This document shows positions 54,980 through 63,533 of a stretch of 64,000 bases of DNA, in pieces. The position numbers and the translations under genes were made by a program. The first letter of the stretch is position 1. Every line of letters begins with the position of its first letter. Source of the DNA: Colwellia sp. 12G3 (lineage in GTDB: Bacteria; Pseudomonadota; Gammaproteobacteria; Enterobacterales; Alteromonadaceae); NCBI RefSeq assembly GCF_002836775.1, contig NZ_PJAQ01000006.1, positions 62,001 through 126,000 of the forward strand, read 5' to 3'. Below the pieces are notes generated by a model that was not told the DNA's origin, did no database searches, and was given only the letters and a program-made list of their open reading frames with translations.

Positions 54980-55801
54980 TTAATTTTTACTTGGCAAAGC
55001 CTTTATCGACTGCAATATCTCTCGCACTATGGCCTGTCTTTTATATACATCTTTCATTCGTTCTGGGGTATCTATATTCAAGGCAAAAAATACGGGTCCT
55101 GTTGGCCATTCAACCCAACCTACCCACCAGCCATGACGACCTTGCCAGCCCGTTTTAGCCCGTAAAATCCATTCTTTTTGTGCTTCAACCACCATGATGT
55201 CTTTCACTAATAATTGATGTTCTACTTTAAAAGGCAATTCATTTTTATAAAGCCGTTCAAGGAATTCAATTTGTTCGTGTGCTGAAATGGCAAGTTTACC
55301 GTCAATCCAATAGCTGCCTTCCGGGGTGCTTGGATCAGCATTGCCATAAGCAATTTTCGTCAAGTAGTCACCTGATTTTTGCTCACCTAGCTGCTTAGCA
55401 AAAATATCATAGACCCAAACCGCCGAGTTCCGCATGGCCGAACGTAAGTTTTGATCTTGATTATGCGGTGAGTAACCTCTTTTCACGCCATCCCAAGGGA
55501 ACACTTGAAACTCATCGTTAACTAAACCAGCATCTAGCGCAAAAAGGGTATGTGGAATTTTGTAAGTTGACGCTGGAGAATAACGCTGTGCTGCTCTACT
55601 TTGATTATACACCCAGGTAGTTTCTTTTTTGTCACGTTTATCCAGTACTACAATGGTACCCTTGGCATTATATTTATTAAAATACTTAGCCCACTCCGCC
55701 CCTTGCGTTTGTTTGGTTTCCGCCTGACTGATAGGGCTGATGACTAAGCTAGCGACAAGAATTGTAGCTGCTATGCCTTGAAATATTGATGAGTTTTTCA
55801 T
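54980..55801 (-). CDS. Class D beta-lactamase, OXA-2-like
   Basis: 273 residues with a signal peptide (about 1-27). All class D motifs are present: S78-TYK81 (SxxK; the position is F in OXA-2), S126-AV (SxV), Y152-GN and K216-TG. Several blocks match my memory of OXA-2 closely (KIPHTLFALDAG, HNQDQNLRSAMRNS, YGNADPST, GWWVGWVEWPTG). It should hydrolyse penicillin-type beta-lactams in the periplasm. There is no integron integrase or obvious cassette recombination site around it, so it looks like a resident chromosomal gene. The upstream minus-strand LysR gene is about 260 bp away and is not a typical AmpR arrangement. Confidence 0.93.
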   Translation of the reverse strand: MKNSSIFQGIAATILVASLVISPISQAETKQTQGAEWAKYFNKYNAKGTIVVLDKRDKKETTWVYNQSRAAQRYSPASTYKIPHTLFALDAGLVNDEFQVFPWDGVKRGYSPHNQDQNLRSAMRNSAVWVYDIFAKQLGEQKSGDYLTKIAYGNADPSTPEGSYWIDGKLAISAHEQIEFLERLYKNELPFKVEHQLLVKDIMVVEAQKEWILRAKTGWQGRHGWWVGWVEWPTGPVFFALNIDTPERMKDVYKRQAIVREILQSIKALPSKN

Positions 55802-56061
55802 AAATCACTTATTATTGAGGGTGAGTGTTACTAACTGTCGATCATAGAGATTAATCTAAAAGAACAACAACCTATAATATGTAACAACGTTATTATCGAT
55901 TATTTTTCCTGTGCCTAGCTTACTGTAACTTGTTACTTTTCCAACCATACTTTAACAGGGCTACGGTAAAGCTTGCTAACAATAGCTATGCAATCTAACA
56001 ACGGGGACTCGATATCACTCTACTCCCGCATAACATTCGCTAATTATTTACTCTTTTTTGG

Positions 56062-56931
56062 CTAGTCTGATAGTGCCCACAAGATACGAATTTCTTGTAA
56101 TAGTGCTTTAATCACTGGCTCTTTTACGCGACTTTTAGCGATAACAAAGTGCAGAGGCGTAGTAAAATCAAGTGTAGGAATAATCTGCACCGTTTTATTT
56201 TCTTCAGCTACATGCGCTTCTTCTAGCGTAACAAAGCTCAAACCAAAGTTATTTTTCACCAGCTCTAAGCGAGTACCATCATCACTGGACTTTAATACCG
56301 ATTGAATATCACTGCCCAGCTTTTCTCTGAGCATGTCATCAAAAGGACAATACTCACCCATCATTATCCATGGTTGCTGACTAAGCTCGGCTGATGTTAA
56401 TGCATTACGGCAATCAAAAGTTAACGGAGCTATGGTGGTTATTTGCTGAGCCAGCACCGTTATACCAACAAAGTCATCGGGGATCTCACCAAAAATATAA
56501 CCACCGTCCAGTTGATGAGCTCTAATGTCTTGCAGAGTTTTACCGCTGGATTGTTGATGAATGGCCAAGCTAATGCCTGGACAATTTTCTTGTATATTTA
56601 TCGCCAATTCCGCCAGCTTAACCTGCTCAACACTAAGGTTGTTACCTAATCGAAAACTGCCGATAATTTCATGCTGATTATCCGCAGCAAGATTCACTAA
56701 ATCTACCGCACTATCTAAGGTGGCTTGCGCTTTTGTTAACAACAGTTGACCTTTCTCCGTTAAGGCCATGCCCTTACTGGAACGGGTAAATAAGGCTGTT
56801 GCCAGCTCTTCTTCAAGACTTTTTATGTGCGCACTTATTGCAGGTGGTGTGCTATATAAACGTTTTGCTGCTTGGGTCAAATTCCCGGTTTGGGCAACCG
56901 CAACAAAGGATCGAAGGTGATAAAATTCCAC
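56062..56931 (-). CDS. LysR-family transcriptional regulator
   Basis: 289 residues with an N-terminal winged helix-turn-helix (about 1-60, NLTQAAKRLYSTPPAISAHIKSLEEEL) and a C-terminal effector domain. It is divergent from the rhodanese gene (164 bp between starts), which is its likeliest target. The beta-lactamase gene downstream in the same direction is a less likely one. Confidence 0.88.
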   Translation of the reverse strand: MEFYHLRSFVAVAQTGNLTQAAKRLYSTPPAISAHIKSLEEELATALFTRSSKGMALTEKGQLLLTKAQATLDSAVDLVNLAADNQHEIIGSFRLGNNLSVEQVKLAELAINIQENCPGISLAIHQQSSGKTLQDIRAHQLDGGYIFGEIPDDFVGITVLAQQITTIAPLTFDCRNALTSAELSQQPWIMMGEYCPFDDMLREKLGSDIQSVLKSSDDGTRLELVKNNFGLSFVTLEEAHVAEENKTVQIIPTLDFTTPLHFVIAKSRVKEPVIKALLQEIRILWALSD

Positions 56932-57095
56932 GGATAATTTCCTTTCACTTTACGCTAAACAGATGATGCTAATTATACTCACTAGCAGATTTTATACCCT
57001 TCAGATATACCGAACATTGTCTTCAAAACTGATGAATATAGCAGGAAATAAAATCACGCTACAGTGAGCTTATTACCAGCAACCTAGGAGCATTT

Positions 57096-57518
57096 ATGCC
57101 TAACCATAATAATACACTTTTTCAACAAATAACCCCTGCACAACAAGTGAATGACTTTTTTGCAGTTAAGCTTGCCAGTGAAACCGATTGTTCAGATGTA
57201 TATGCTGACATTACTCAAGGCAGCAAAAACTATATATTATTAGATGTGCGCGCTAAAGAAGCCTTTGAAAAAAGTCACGCCATCACTGCTGTAAATATGC
57301 CCCACAGTGAAATTAATACTGAATCTTTTGCAAAGTATACTCAAGACACTTTGTTTGTCGTTTATTGCTGGGGCCCTGGTTGCAATGGCGCTGCGAAGGC
57401 CGCTTTTAAAATTTCAGCCTTAGGTTATGGTGTAAAAGAAATGCTTGGTGGTATTCATTACTGGGAAGACTTTGAACGATATCCGGTGAATCGTCGAGTG
57501 CATAAAGCACAGGCATAA
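57096..57518 (+). CDS. Single-domain rhodanese-like protein
   Basis: 140 residues. The rhodanese fold has the LLDVRAKEAFEKSHA motif and an active-site loop CWGPGCNGA with the persulfide cysteine at C91. It ends in GGIHYWEDFERYPV. No signal peptide. Probably cytoplasmic sulfur transfer, cyanide or oxidative-stress related. AGGAG precedes the ATG. Divergent from a LysR gene. Confidence 0.88.
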   Translation: MPNHNNTLFQQITPAQQVNDFFAVKLASETDCSDVYADITQGSKNYILLDVRAKEAFEKSHAITAVNMPHSEINTESFAKYTQDTLFVVYCWGPGCNGAAKAAFKISALGYGVKEMLGGIHYWEDFERYPVNRRVHKAQA

Positions 57519-57575
57519 CGTTGAGAAACATCTATTCGTTTAATCTAAATTTGAGTCTGGACAAAAGTGGTCGTA

Positions 57576-58283
57576 TTAAGCAGGTCCTAACAATCTAAAA
57601 TCCCAAGATTCTACTTCGTTAGTGGCTAAGCGTTGCAGCACTCTATCCATCCAACTATCAGATAACGTACTTTGTTGGCTTAACCTTAACAGCTTTTCTT
57701 TATTGAGTGGGTCACCGAAATATGTCTCACATACTGCATTAATGGTCATGGCATTATCCACTCTGGCCATTAATTCTAGTGGTTCATTTACACTCACTAT
57801 GCCTGGCTGAATGACACGATATAGCCAACCACAGCGACTTACCTCCTGCATATCTACCGATAAACTTTTAATGCCCCAACGTTTATTGAGCTTAAAACAA
57901 GGAGAGCGAGGCTGACTCACTTCAATAATAGCTTCTCCCCATTGATAGCGATCGCCTAAGCAAACATTATGTTCTGTCATGCCTGTTGAACTTAAATTTT
58001 CGCCCATACCAGCAATTTTTTCATGAGTCTTCTCAGCACGTTGTTCACTATAAATAGCACCGTACTTTTCTTGCCAATAGGTATAATGCTCTGATGGATA
58101 TTGGTGTAATGCGCGTTCAAACCCACCATGATAAAGTTTATCGGCGCACTCATCTCCAGCCAATCCTTCAAACGATAAATACAGGTTAGTCTTGACCGGA
58201 TGTTTATCTATCGCGGTTTCCATGCCATAGCGCTCTGCCACTTTTCCGCAGTAAATAGTCATTAGGTAATGTTTACTTTGCAT
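57576..58283 (-). CDS. MOSC-domain protein (YiiM-like)
   Basis: 235 residues with the MOSC beta barrel: LSFEGLAGDECADKLYHGGFERALHQYPSEHY holds the conserved region, and QPRSPCFKLNKRW carries the conserved cysteine. MOSC proteins transfer sulfur or reduce N-hydroxylated compounds using the molybdenum cofactor. It is a single gene downstream of and convergent with the rhodanese gene. Confidence 0.88.
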   Translation of the reverse strand: MQSKHYLMTIYCGKVAERYGMETAIDKHPVKTNLYLSFEGLAGDECADKLYHGGFERALHQYPSEHYTYWQEKYGAIYSEQRAEKTHEKIAGMGENLSSTGMTEHNVCLGDRYQWGEAIIEVSQPRSPCFKLNKRWGIKSLSVDMQEVSRCGWLYRVIQPGIVSVNEPLELMARVDNAMTINAVCETYFGDPLNKEKLLRLSQQSTLSDSWMDRVLQRLATNEVESWDFRLLGPA

Positions 58284-58376
58284 GTGCCAATCCTTGCTAA
58301 ATTGGTGTAGTGATAAATACTGAATGTATTAATAGCACATACCCAAGTCAGTGCAAGATATGGATAATAGGGAGTG

Positions 58377-59354
58377 TTAAATTGTCGCCATTTGAAAGTA
58401 GTCAATAATAGCCCTATTCTTCTGCGCTAAGGGACCTGCTTGAATGGGTGGGATTCGCCTCTGGTCAATTTCATAATTAGTTTTACTGAATTCATGAGCA
58501 AAATGTGCAGCAAGTTCATGTTTACGGCTTTGTTGCGACAGGTCAGCTATATCTGCAATATCAATATTAGGATCAAAGCGATGAAAACCACGATAACTGA
58601 AATGTTCATCAACATGTAAATCACTCACTCGTAGAAATTCCTGCATCAAAGCACGACTTAAAGTATTCATTGAGAGGTCAGGCACTTGTAAATATAACGT
58701 GGTAGCCCCCGTTTCTGGTAAGCAACTGCCTGCTGTTCTTTCTAATACGATATCAACTAACCATAAACCATTACTGCGTTGTTCAACATGTTTGAGGCAT
58801 AACTTGCTTTGATCGTAACTGATACGGCTTAAGGTATTTTCAATTTGTTGCTCGGCACTTTGCGCAACGATTGGCGCTTTATGACATTGAGGTTCTTCAT
58901 AAAACTCAGCCATTAACGGTAAATCAATATGGGTATTAAAAGGAGTGGTTGTACTGTTATTGAGGCTGAGTTTAAACAGTTCGCGTATTTCATGCTCTCG
59001 AGACTTTTTAATAGCTAAAAATACGCTTTGAATTATTTCTGATGTAGGTAGCTCAGACTCTACACGCCACTTACGGCCAAATAATAACTTTAATTCACTC
59101 TGACTTGGCTTGTTATGGTAATTATCGTGACCTACTACGCCAACTTGGATATAAATTCCACCCGCATCTTGCGTCGCAAACACAACATATCTAGGGTCAT
59201 AGTCAATATCACAAATAAGTGCTTCTACACTCTGCAAGGTATGGTGATAGGTTAAATAGTGTTGAGGAACACAATATTCACCGTTACTTAATTGCACCAA
59301 AGGTGCTTTGGGCATCCTCTTTTCGCCTAAACGTAGTGGCACTTCTTTCCACAT
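58377..59354 (-). CDS. Unrecognised 325-residue cytoplasmic protein
   Basis: I do not recognise a family. There is no signal peptide or membrane helix. The sequence is mixed alpha/beta with no repeats. The first half opens with PLVQLSNGEYCVPQHYLTYH and includes IYIQVGVVGHDNYHN; the second half has VDEHFSYRGFHRFDPN. It is a complete frame with a reasonable amino acid balance and a gap of about 93 bp to the MOSC gene, so it is a real gene. Confidence 0.6.
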   Translation of the reverse strand: MWKEVPLRLGEKRMPKAPLVQLSNGEYCVPQHYLTYHHTLQSVEALICDIDYDPRYVVFATQDAGGIYIQVGVVGHDNYHNKPSQSELKLLFGRKWRVESELPTSEIIQSVFLAIKKSREHEIRELFKLSLNNSTTTPFNTHIDLPLMAEFYEEPQCHKAPIVAQSAEQQIENTLSRISYDQSKLCLKHVEQRSNGLWLVDIVLERTAGSCLPETGATTLYLQVPDLSMNTLSRALMQEFLRVSDLHVDEHFSYRGFHRFDPNIDIADIADLSQQSRKHELAAHFAHEFSKTNYEIDQRRIPPIQAGPLAQKNRAIIDYFQMATI

Positions 59355-59504
59355 ATGAGAATCCTTATTTTTACTATTAAATCACTAATACGCTAGCCAA
59401 TAAAAAACGGTTCACTGGTATAAAAGAAATATAGGCATGAAGATATATTTCTCATGACCAACGCTATAAATATCACCCTTTGAACCAGTTAAGAAAAGCT
59501 TGCT

Positions 59505-60347
59505 CTACCTTGTTGATTTAATTGCATGATAACGACTAGTTAACGCTGAATAATAAAAAAACAAACAAACCAAAAACCACAAATCTTTAATAAGAAAATG
59601 CCCTGTCGTTGATAAGATTGTCTCGCTTGATAATGAACCAGTGAAAGTGACTAAAAAGCTTTGAGTTACCACAAAAACCATCGCTGACATGAGTATTGCC
59701 GGCAGCATTAATTTGGCAGAATACATCGCCAAAATTAAAAAAACTACGGCGATTAAATCATAAATCCCGATGATATTTGACGTTGCTTGCAGACTAAAAA
59801 AATTATACAACCAACCCATAAATGGTGAGCTTTTTACTAAGGCTTCAATACCTTGTGCTTCGAGTAAAGTGAACTTCATACCACCAATCCACAGTAAAAC
59901 GACTAGTACTGGCATTATGCTGATCCATGCAGACACCAGCGGAGAAAAGCTGCGTTTTATCAGTAGTATTCCTATCGATAATAAAGCGAAATACTTAATT
60001 ACACCTTGGCCAGAGCCAATAACAGGAAAGCCGCCCATGGATGCTATCCACATAGAATCACTTAGCAACGAACCTAAAGGTATTATGCTTATCGAGATAA
60101 GTAAGTATCCTAATATTGGCCGTAAGTTACTTTGCTTTATCGATAAAAAGGCAACAATTGCACTAACAATAAAACTAAAAGCGGCAATGAAATTAAATAT
60201 TTTGGCCGGTAATAAATCGGAAAGAAGATAAAAATCAGTTGTTAGGGTTATATGTTTATGAGGTCCCAACAGCAAAATACTTAACCCCAGCAATGCCGCA
60301 GAAATACCCAGTAAGAGTAAAGAAATTTTTGCATGTAGAGGCTTCAT
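59505..60347 (-). CDS. DUF417 (YkgB/RclC-like) inner-membrane protein
   Basis: 280 residues with about eight hydrophobic helices. IGGMKFTLLEAQGIEALV, SPFMGWLYNFF and GHFLIKDLWFL match the DUF417 family, which includes RclC of the E. coli reactive-chlorine operon. It is larger than YkgB (about 200 residues), with an extra N-terminal block. No rclA or rclB neighbour is seen. The role is unclear. Confidence 0.65.
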   Translation of the reverse strand: MKPLHAKISLLLLGISAALLGLSILLLGPHKHITLTTDFYLLSDLLPAKIFNFIAAFSFIVSAIVAFLSIKQSNLRPILGYLLISISIIPLGSLLSDSMWIASMGGFPVIGSGQGVIKYFALLSIGILLIKRSFSPLVSAWISIMPVLVVLLWIGGMKFTLLEAQGIEALVKSSPFMGWLYNFFSLQATSNIIGIYDLIAVVFLILAMYSAKLMLPAILMSAMVFVVTQSFLVTFTGSLSSETILSTTGHFLIKDLWFLVCLFFYYSALTSRYHAIKSTR

Positions 60348-60590
60348 AGGTGTCCTGAAATTGTTACAAAGGTAAGTGACAATAAGACCTGATTAGGCCA
60401 ATTTCATTTCACTTTCAATTAAATAAATCGAGTCATTAACAGTAATTCAATTCGAAATTAGCGCTAAGACAATTATAAATAAATATTTTAATTCAGCGAG
60501 TTAACATAAACAAACAGGTTATTTTTTAACCGTTAAGTTTACATTAAGATTAATTAAATATAGTGACATCATAAGACTTGGAGGAGATTT

Positions 60591-61292
60591 ATGATGATGT
60601 ACCCCACAATTGATGTAAAAAAAGAAATCAGCGAAGCCGTTGGCGTAAGAGTAAAAAAATCGCCTGACTTATTTTCAATGCAAGTCTTTCACAAAAATAG
60701 TGTTGGCCGGATTGATGCTGAAAATTTTATTAAACAAGGTTTTAGTAAGGCCTATGGCGCAAATATTTCTATTTCAATGCCGCAAATACTCACCGTCAAA
60801 AATGGCAATTTTAAAGCGGCATTAGGTATTCGCAGTGCCAAAGAACCTTTATTCATTGAACAATACCTAAACACGCCCATTGAGCAAACTCATGCGCTTA
60901 TAAAGGAAAATATTACTCGCAGTAACATTGTTGAGATAGGTAGCTTATATAGTAATGCTATCCGTTTTACCTTACCGCTTTTTCTAGTCACTGCCGTGTC
61001 TTTGTTTTATAAAAATTATCAATATCTTACTTTTGCTGGCACCAGCCATGTATTAAATATTCTCAGTAAAGCAGGTGTTGAATATTCAACACTTTGTGAT
61101 GCAAAAAAGCATGCCCTTACGCCATCAAGTGATGATTGGGGCAGCTATTATGAAACAAACCCTAAAGTTGTAGTGGTGTCTTTAGCCAGTGTTTTACAAG
61201 TTATCGACAAACAAGTTAAGTATCAAAATTTATTTAAATCGTTAGAGAAAAAAATAGCGGATGTCTGTCAACAATTGGCAGAACACTCATGA
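60591..61292 (+). CDS. Thermostable-hemolysin-family protein (GNAT-like)
   Basis: 233 residues. It resembles the T_hemolysin family (PF12261), a relative of the GNAT/autoinducer-synthase fold: ENFIKQGFSKAYGANI near the start, AALGIRSAKEPLFIEQYL and VEIGSLYSNAIRFTLPLF. Proteins named thermostable hemolysin have not, to my knowledge, been given a clear enzymatic role. GGAGGAG lies 5 bp upstream of the ATG; ATGs at 60594 and 60597 follow in frame. Its stop overlaps the next start (ATGA), so the operon is translationally coupled. Confidence 0.78.
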   Translation: MMMYPTIDVKKEISEAVGVRVKKSPDLFSMQVFHKNSVGRIDAENFIKQGFSKAYGANISISMPQILTVKNGNFKAALGIRSAKEPLFIEQYLNTPIEQTHALIKENITRSNIVEIGSLYSNAIRFTLPLFLVTAVSLFYKNYQYLTFAGTSHVLNILSKAGVEYSTLCDAKKHALTPSSDDWGSYYETNPKVVVVSLASVLQVIDKQVKYQNLFKSLEKKIADVCQQLAEHS

Positions 61293-62821
61293 TGCTTGAG
61301 CGGATCAGTACTTTTCCTACTCACAATGTTGCCATTGAAGTGTTTAGTGATACTAACAAAGAAAGTATTACCTATGGCGTATTAATTAAGCAGGTAAAGC
61401 AACTGCAAAGCTGGTTAGTCGTTAATGAGATTAAGTCTGTGGCATTAATGTGCGATAACAGTCCTCAGTGGATAATTATCGATTTAGCCTGTCAAAGTGC
61501 CAATATTATTTTGACGCCTATTCCTGCTTTTTTTTCAGTTAAACAAATTCATCATCTACTCAGTTCAGTGAAAGCTACGCTGCTATTTTCAGAAAATGAT
61601 GTATCACTCCCTTTAGATTGCGAATTTTCCACAATAGACTCGCCACTACCTAGGTTAAATGCGATTAAATTCAATGATAATTGCGTTGCTAATGTACCCA
61701 ATAATACCAGTAAAATCACCTTTACCTCTGGCTCTACTGGCGAGCCGAAAGGTGTTTGTTTAAGTACTGAAAACCAATTAAATGTCGCGTTAGCTTTAGT
61801 CGATAAAATAGCAGTAACAACGCCAAGACACCTGTGTCTGTTATCGTTTTCTACTCTACTAGAAAATGTTGCCGGACTTTATGCCCCCTTATTAGCAGGC
61901 GGTACTCTATGTATTGCCACCGATAAAAATCGAGGTTTTAACGGCGCGCAATTAACTGATTTGAAGTCGTTACTGTCTTTTGTCAGCGCCAGTAAACCGC
62001 AAACCATGATATTAGTGCCTGAGTTATTACAAGTACTATTACTTGCTATAAGCCAAGGATGGCGACCTCCTACTGAGCTTGAATTCATTGCTGTTGGTGG
62101 TAGTCGCGTATCGACAAAATTATGGTACAAAGCAAAAGCGCTTGGTTTACCTGTTTATCAAGGATATGGGCTGTCTGAATGTTCTTCAGTGGTCAGTATT
62201 AACAGCAAATCAAATTCAAGCTCGCTAAAGCCAACCAATATTGGTGCGGGTGAAATACTGCCACATCTAGTCGCGGAAGTAATTAATGGCGAACTGGTAC
62301 TCAGGGGTAATGCCTTTTTAGGCTACTTGAACAGGCCTGAATCTTGGTACCCCACACAAATATTTACCGGAGATTTAGTCAGTCTAGAAGATAATAACCT
62401 TGTTATTAGCGGTAGAAAAAAGAATATTTTAATTAATTCTTATGGTCGAAATATATCGCCCGAATGGCCTGAAGCAGAACTGATGGCAAGTGGCATTTTT
62501 CAACAAGTCGTTGTGCTTGGAGACAGCAAACCCTTTTGCATTGCTTTATTAGTGCCCTTTTCAATAGAAACAGCTGCATCAACACCCGCTGCCACGATCC
62601 AAGCAGTGCTCGATCAAGTTAATACTGGTCTACCTGAATACGCACAAATTAAAGACTTCATTCAACTTAACAAGATGATGTCATTCGCAGATGGACTGAC
62701 AACGTCCAATGGTCGTCCCAAAAGGGATGTTATTGCTCAATACTACCATCAGGAAATTAAACACGTTTATGCCTCTCATATACAAGAGGACCATTTAGCA
62801 GTCACTGTTTACAAAACATGA
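61289..62821 (+). CDS. AMP-forming acyl-CoA synthetase / ligase
   Basis: 510 residues, ANL superfamily. The phosphate loop is ITFTSGSTGEPKG, the A5 region YQGYGLSECSSVVS, A7 TGDLVSL and A8 SGRKKNILINSYGRNISPEW. It should adenylate a carboxylic acid and pass it to CoA, a carrier or an amine. It is somewhat shorter than most acyl-CoA synthetases and its N-terminal part is divergent. ATGA overlap with the T_hemolysin gene; the next gene begins 25 bp later. Confidence 0.85.
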   Translation: MMLERISTFPTHNVAIEVFSDTNKESITYGVLIKQVKQLQSWLVVNEIKSVALMCDNSPQWIIIDLACQSANIILTPIPAFFSVKQIHHLLSSVKATLLFSENDVSLPLDCEFSTIDSPLPRLNAIKFNDNCVANVPNNTSKITFTSGSTGEPKGVCLSTENQLNVALALVDKIAVTTPRHLCLLSFSTLLENVAGLYAPLLAGGTLCIATDKNRGFNGAQLTDLKSLLSFVSASKPQTMILVPELLQVLLLAISQGWRPPTELEFIAVGGSRVSTKLWYKAKALGLPVYQGYGLSECSSVVSINSKSNSSSLKPTNIGAGEILPHLVAEVINGELVLRGNAFLGYLNRPESWYPTQIFTGDLVSLEDNNLVISGRKKNILINSYGRNISPEWPEAELMASGIFQQVVVLGDSKPFCIALLVPFSIETAASTPAATIQAVLDQVNTGLPEYAQIKDFIQLNKMMSFADGLTTSNGRPKRDVIAQYYHQEIKHVYASHIQEDHLAVTVYKT

Positions 62822-62846
62822 GTGAATCACACTTAAGGTACTTACT

Positions 62847-63530
62847 ATGAATTTATATCAACGCTTATTAACTGAAACGACACAAGAAAGAGATTACTTG
62901 CTGTCATCTCCTATAATTCAACGCTGCTTTACCGGTGATATTGAGCTCAGTGATTATGTGGCTTTTTTAACGCAGGCATACCATCACGTTAAACATACGG
63001 TGCCTTTACTGATGTCAGTTGGTGCGAGATTACCTGAAAGTAAAGAGTGGTTACGCGAAGCGGTTGCTGAGTATATTGAAGAAGAATTAGGTCATCAAGA
63101 ATGGATCCTTAATGACATTGCCGCTTGTGGTGCAGACAAAGAAGCGGTCAGAGCCAGTCAACCGGCTTACGCAACAGAGCTAATGGTTTCATACGCCTAT
63201 GACATGGTAAACCGTGTTAACCCGCTTGGCTTTTTTGGCATGGTACATGTACTAGAAGGTACCAGTATCGCGATGGCAGATAATGCCGCAAGTTCAATAA
63301 AAAAGGTGTTGTCGCTCCCTAATCAAGCCTTTAGTTACCTGACTTCACACGGCTCTCTTGACATCGAACATGTGAAGTTTTTTAAATCTCTGATGGAAAA
63401 AATAACGGATAAAACAGAGCAAGACGCCATAGTGAAAAGTTGTAAAATTTTCTTTTTACTCTATGCCAATATCTTCCGTGGTTTAGCAAGTGATAATCAA
63501 CTCGCTTCACTTCAAATTCAGGAGGGATAA
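62847..63530 (+). CDS. Heme-oxygenase-like (TenA/PqqC-fold) putative diiron enzyme
   Basis: 227 residues, all-helical. Putative metal ligands are in the right order for the heme-oxygenase-like diiron oxidase group: HHVKH (47-50), EEELGH (E80, H83), VLEG (E137) and DIEH (D172, H175). Members such as UndA use this fold to oxidise fatty acids or amino acids. TenA thiaminases share the fold but lack these ligands. In an operon with an acid-activating ligase, an oxidative role in small-molecule synthesis is plausible. The reading of ligands is by eye. Confidence 0.72.
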   Translation: MNLYQRLLTETTQERDYLLSSPIIQRCFTGDIELSDYVAFLTQAYHHVKHTVPLLMSVGARLPESKEWLREAVAEYIEEELGHQEWILNDIAACGADKEAVRASQPAYATELMVSYAYDMVNRVNPLGFFGMVHVLEGTSIAMADNAASSIKKVLSLPNQAFSYLTSHGSLDIEHVKFFKSLMEKITDKTEQDAIVKSCKIFFLLYANIFRGLASDNQLASLQIQEG

Positions 63531-63533
63531 ACA

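Noticed and set aside
62847-63530. TenA thiaminase II
   Set aside because: No thiamine genes nearby and the metal-ligand pattern of heme-oxygenase-like diiron proteins is kept.
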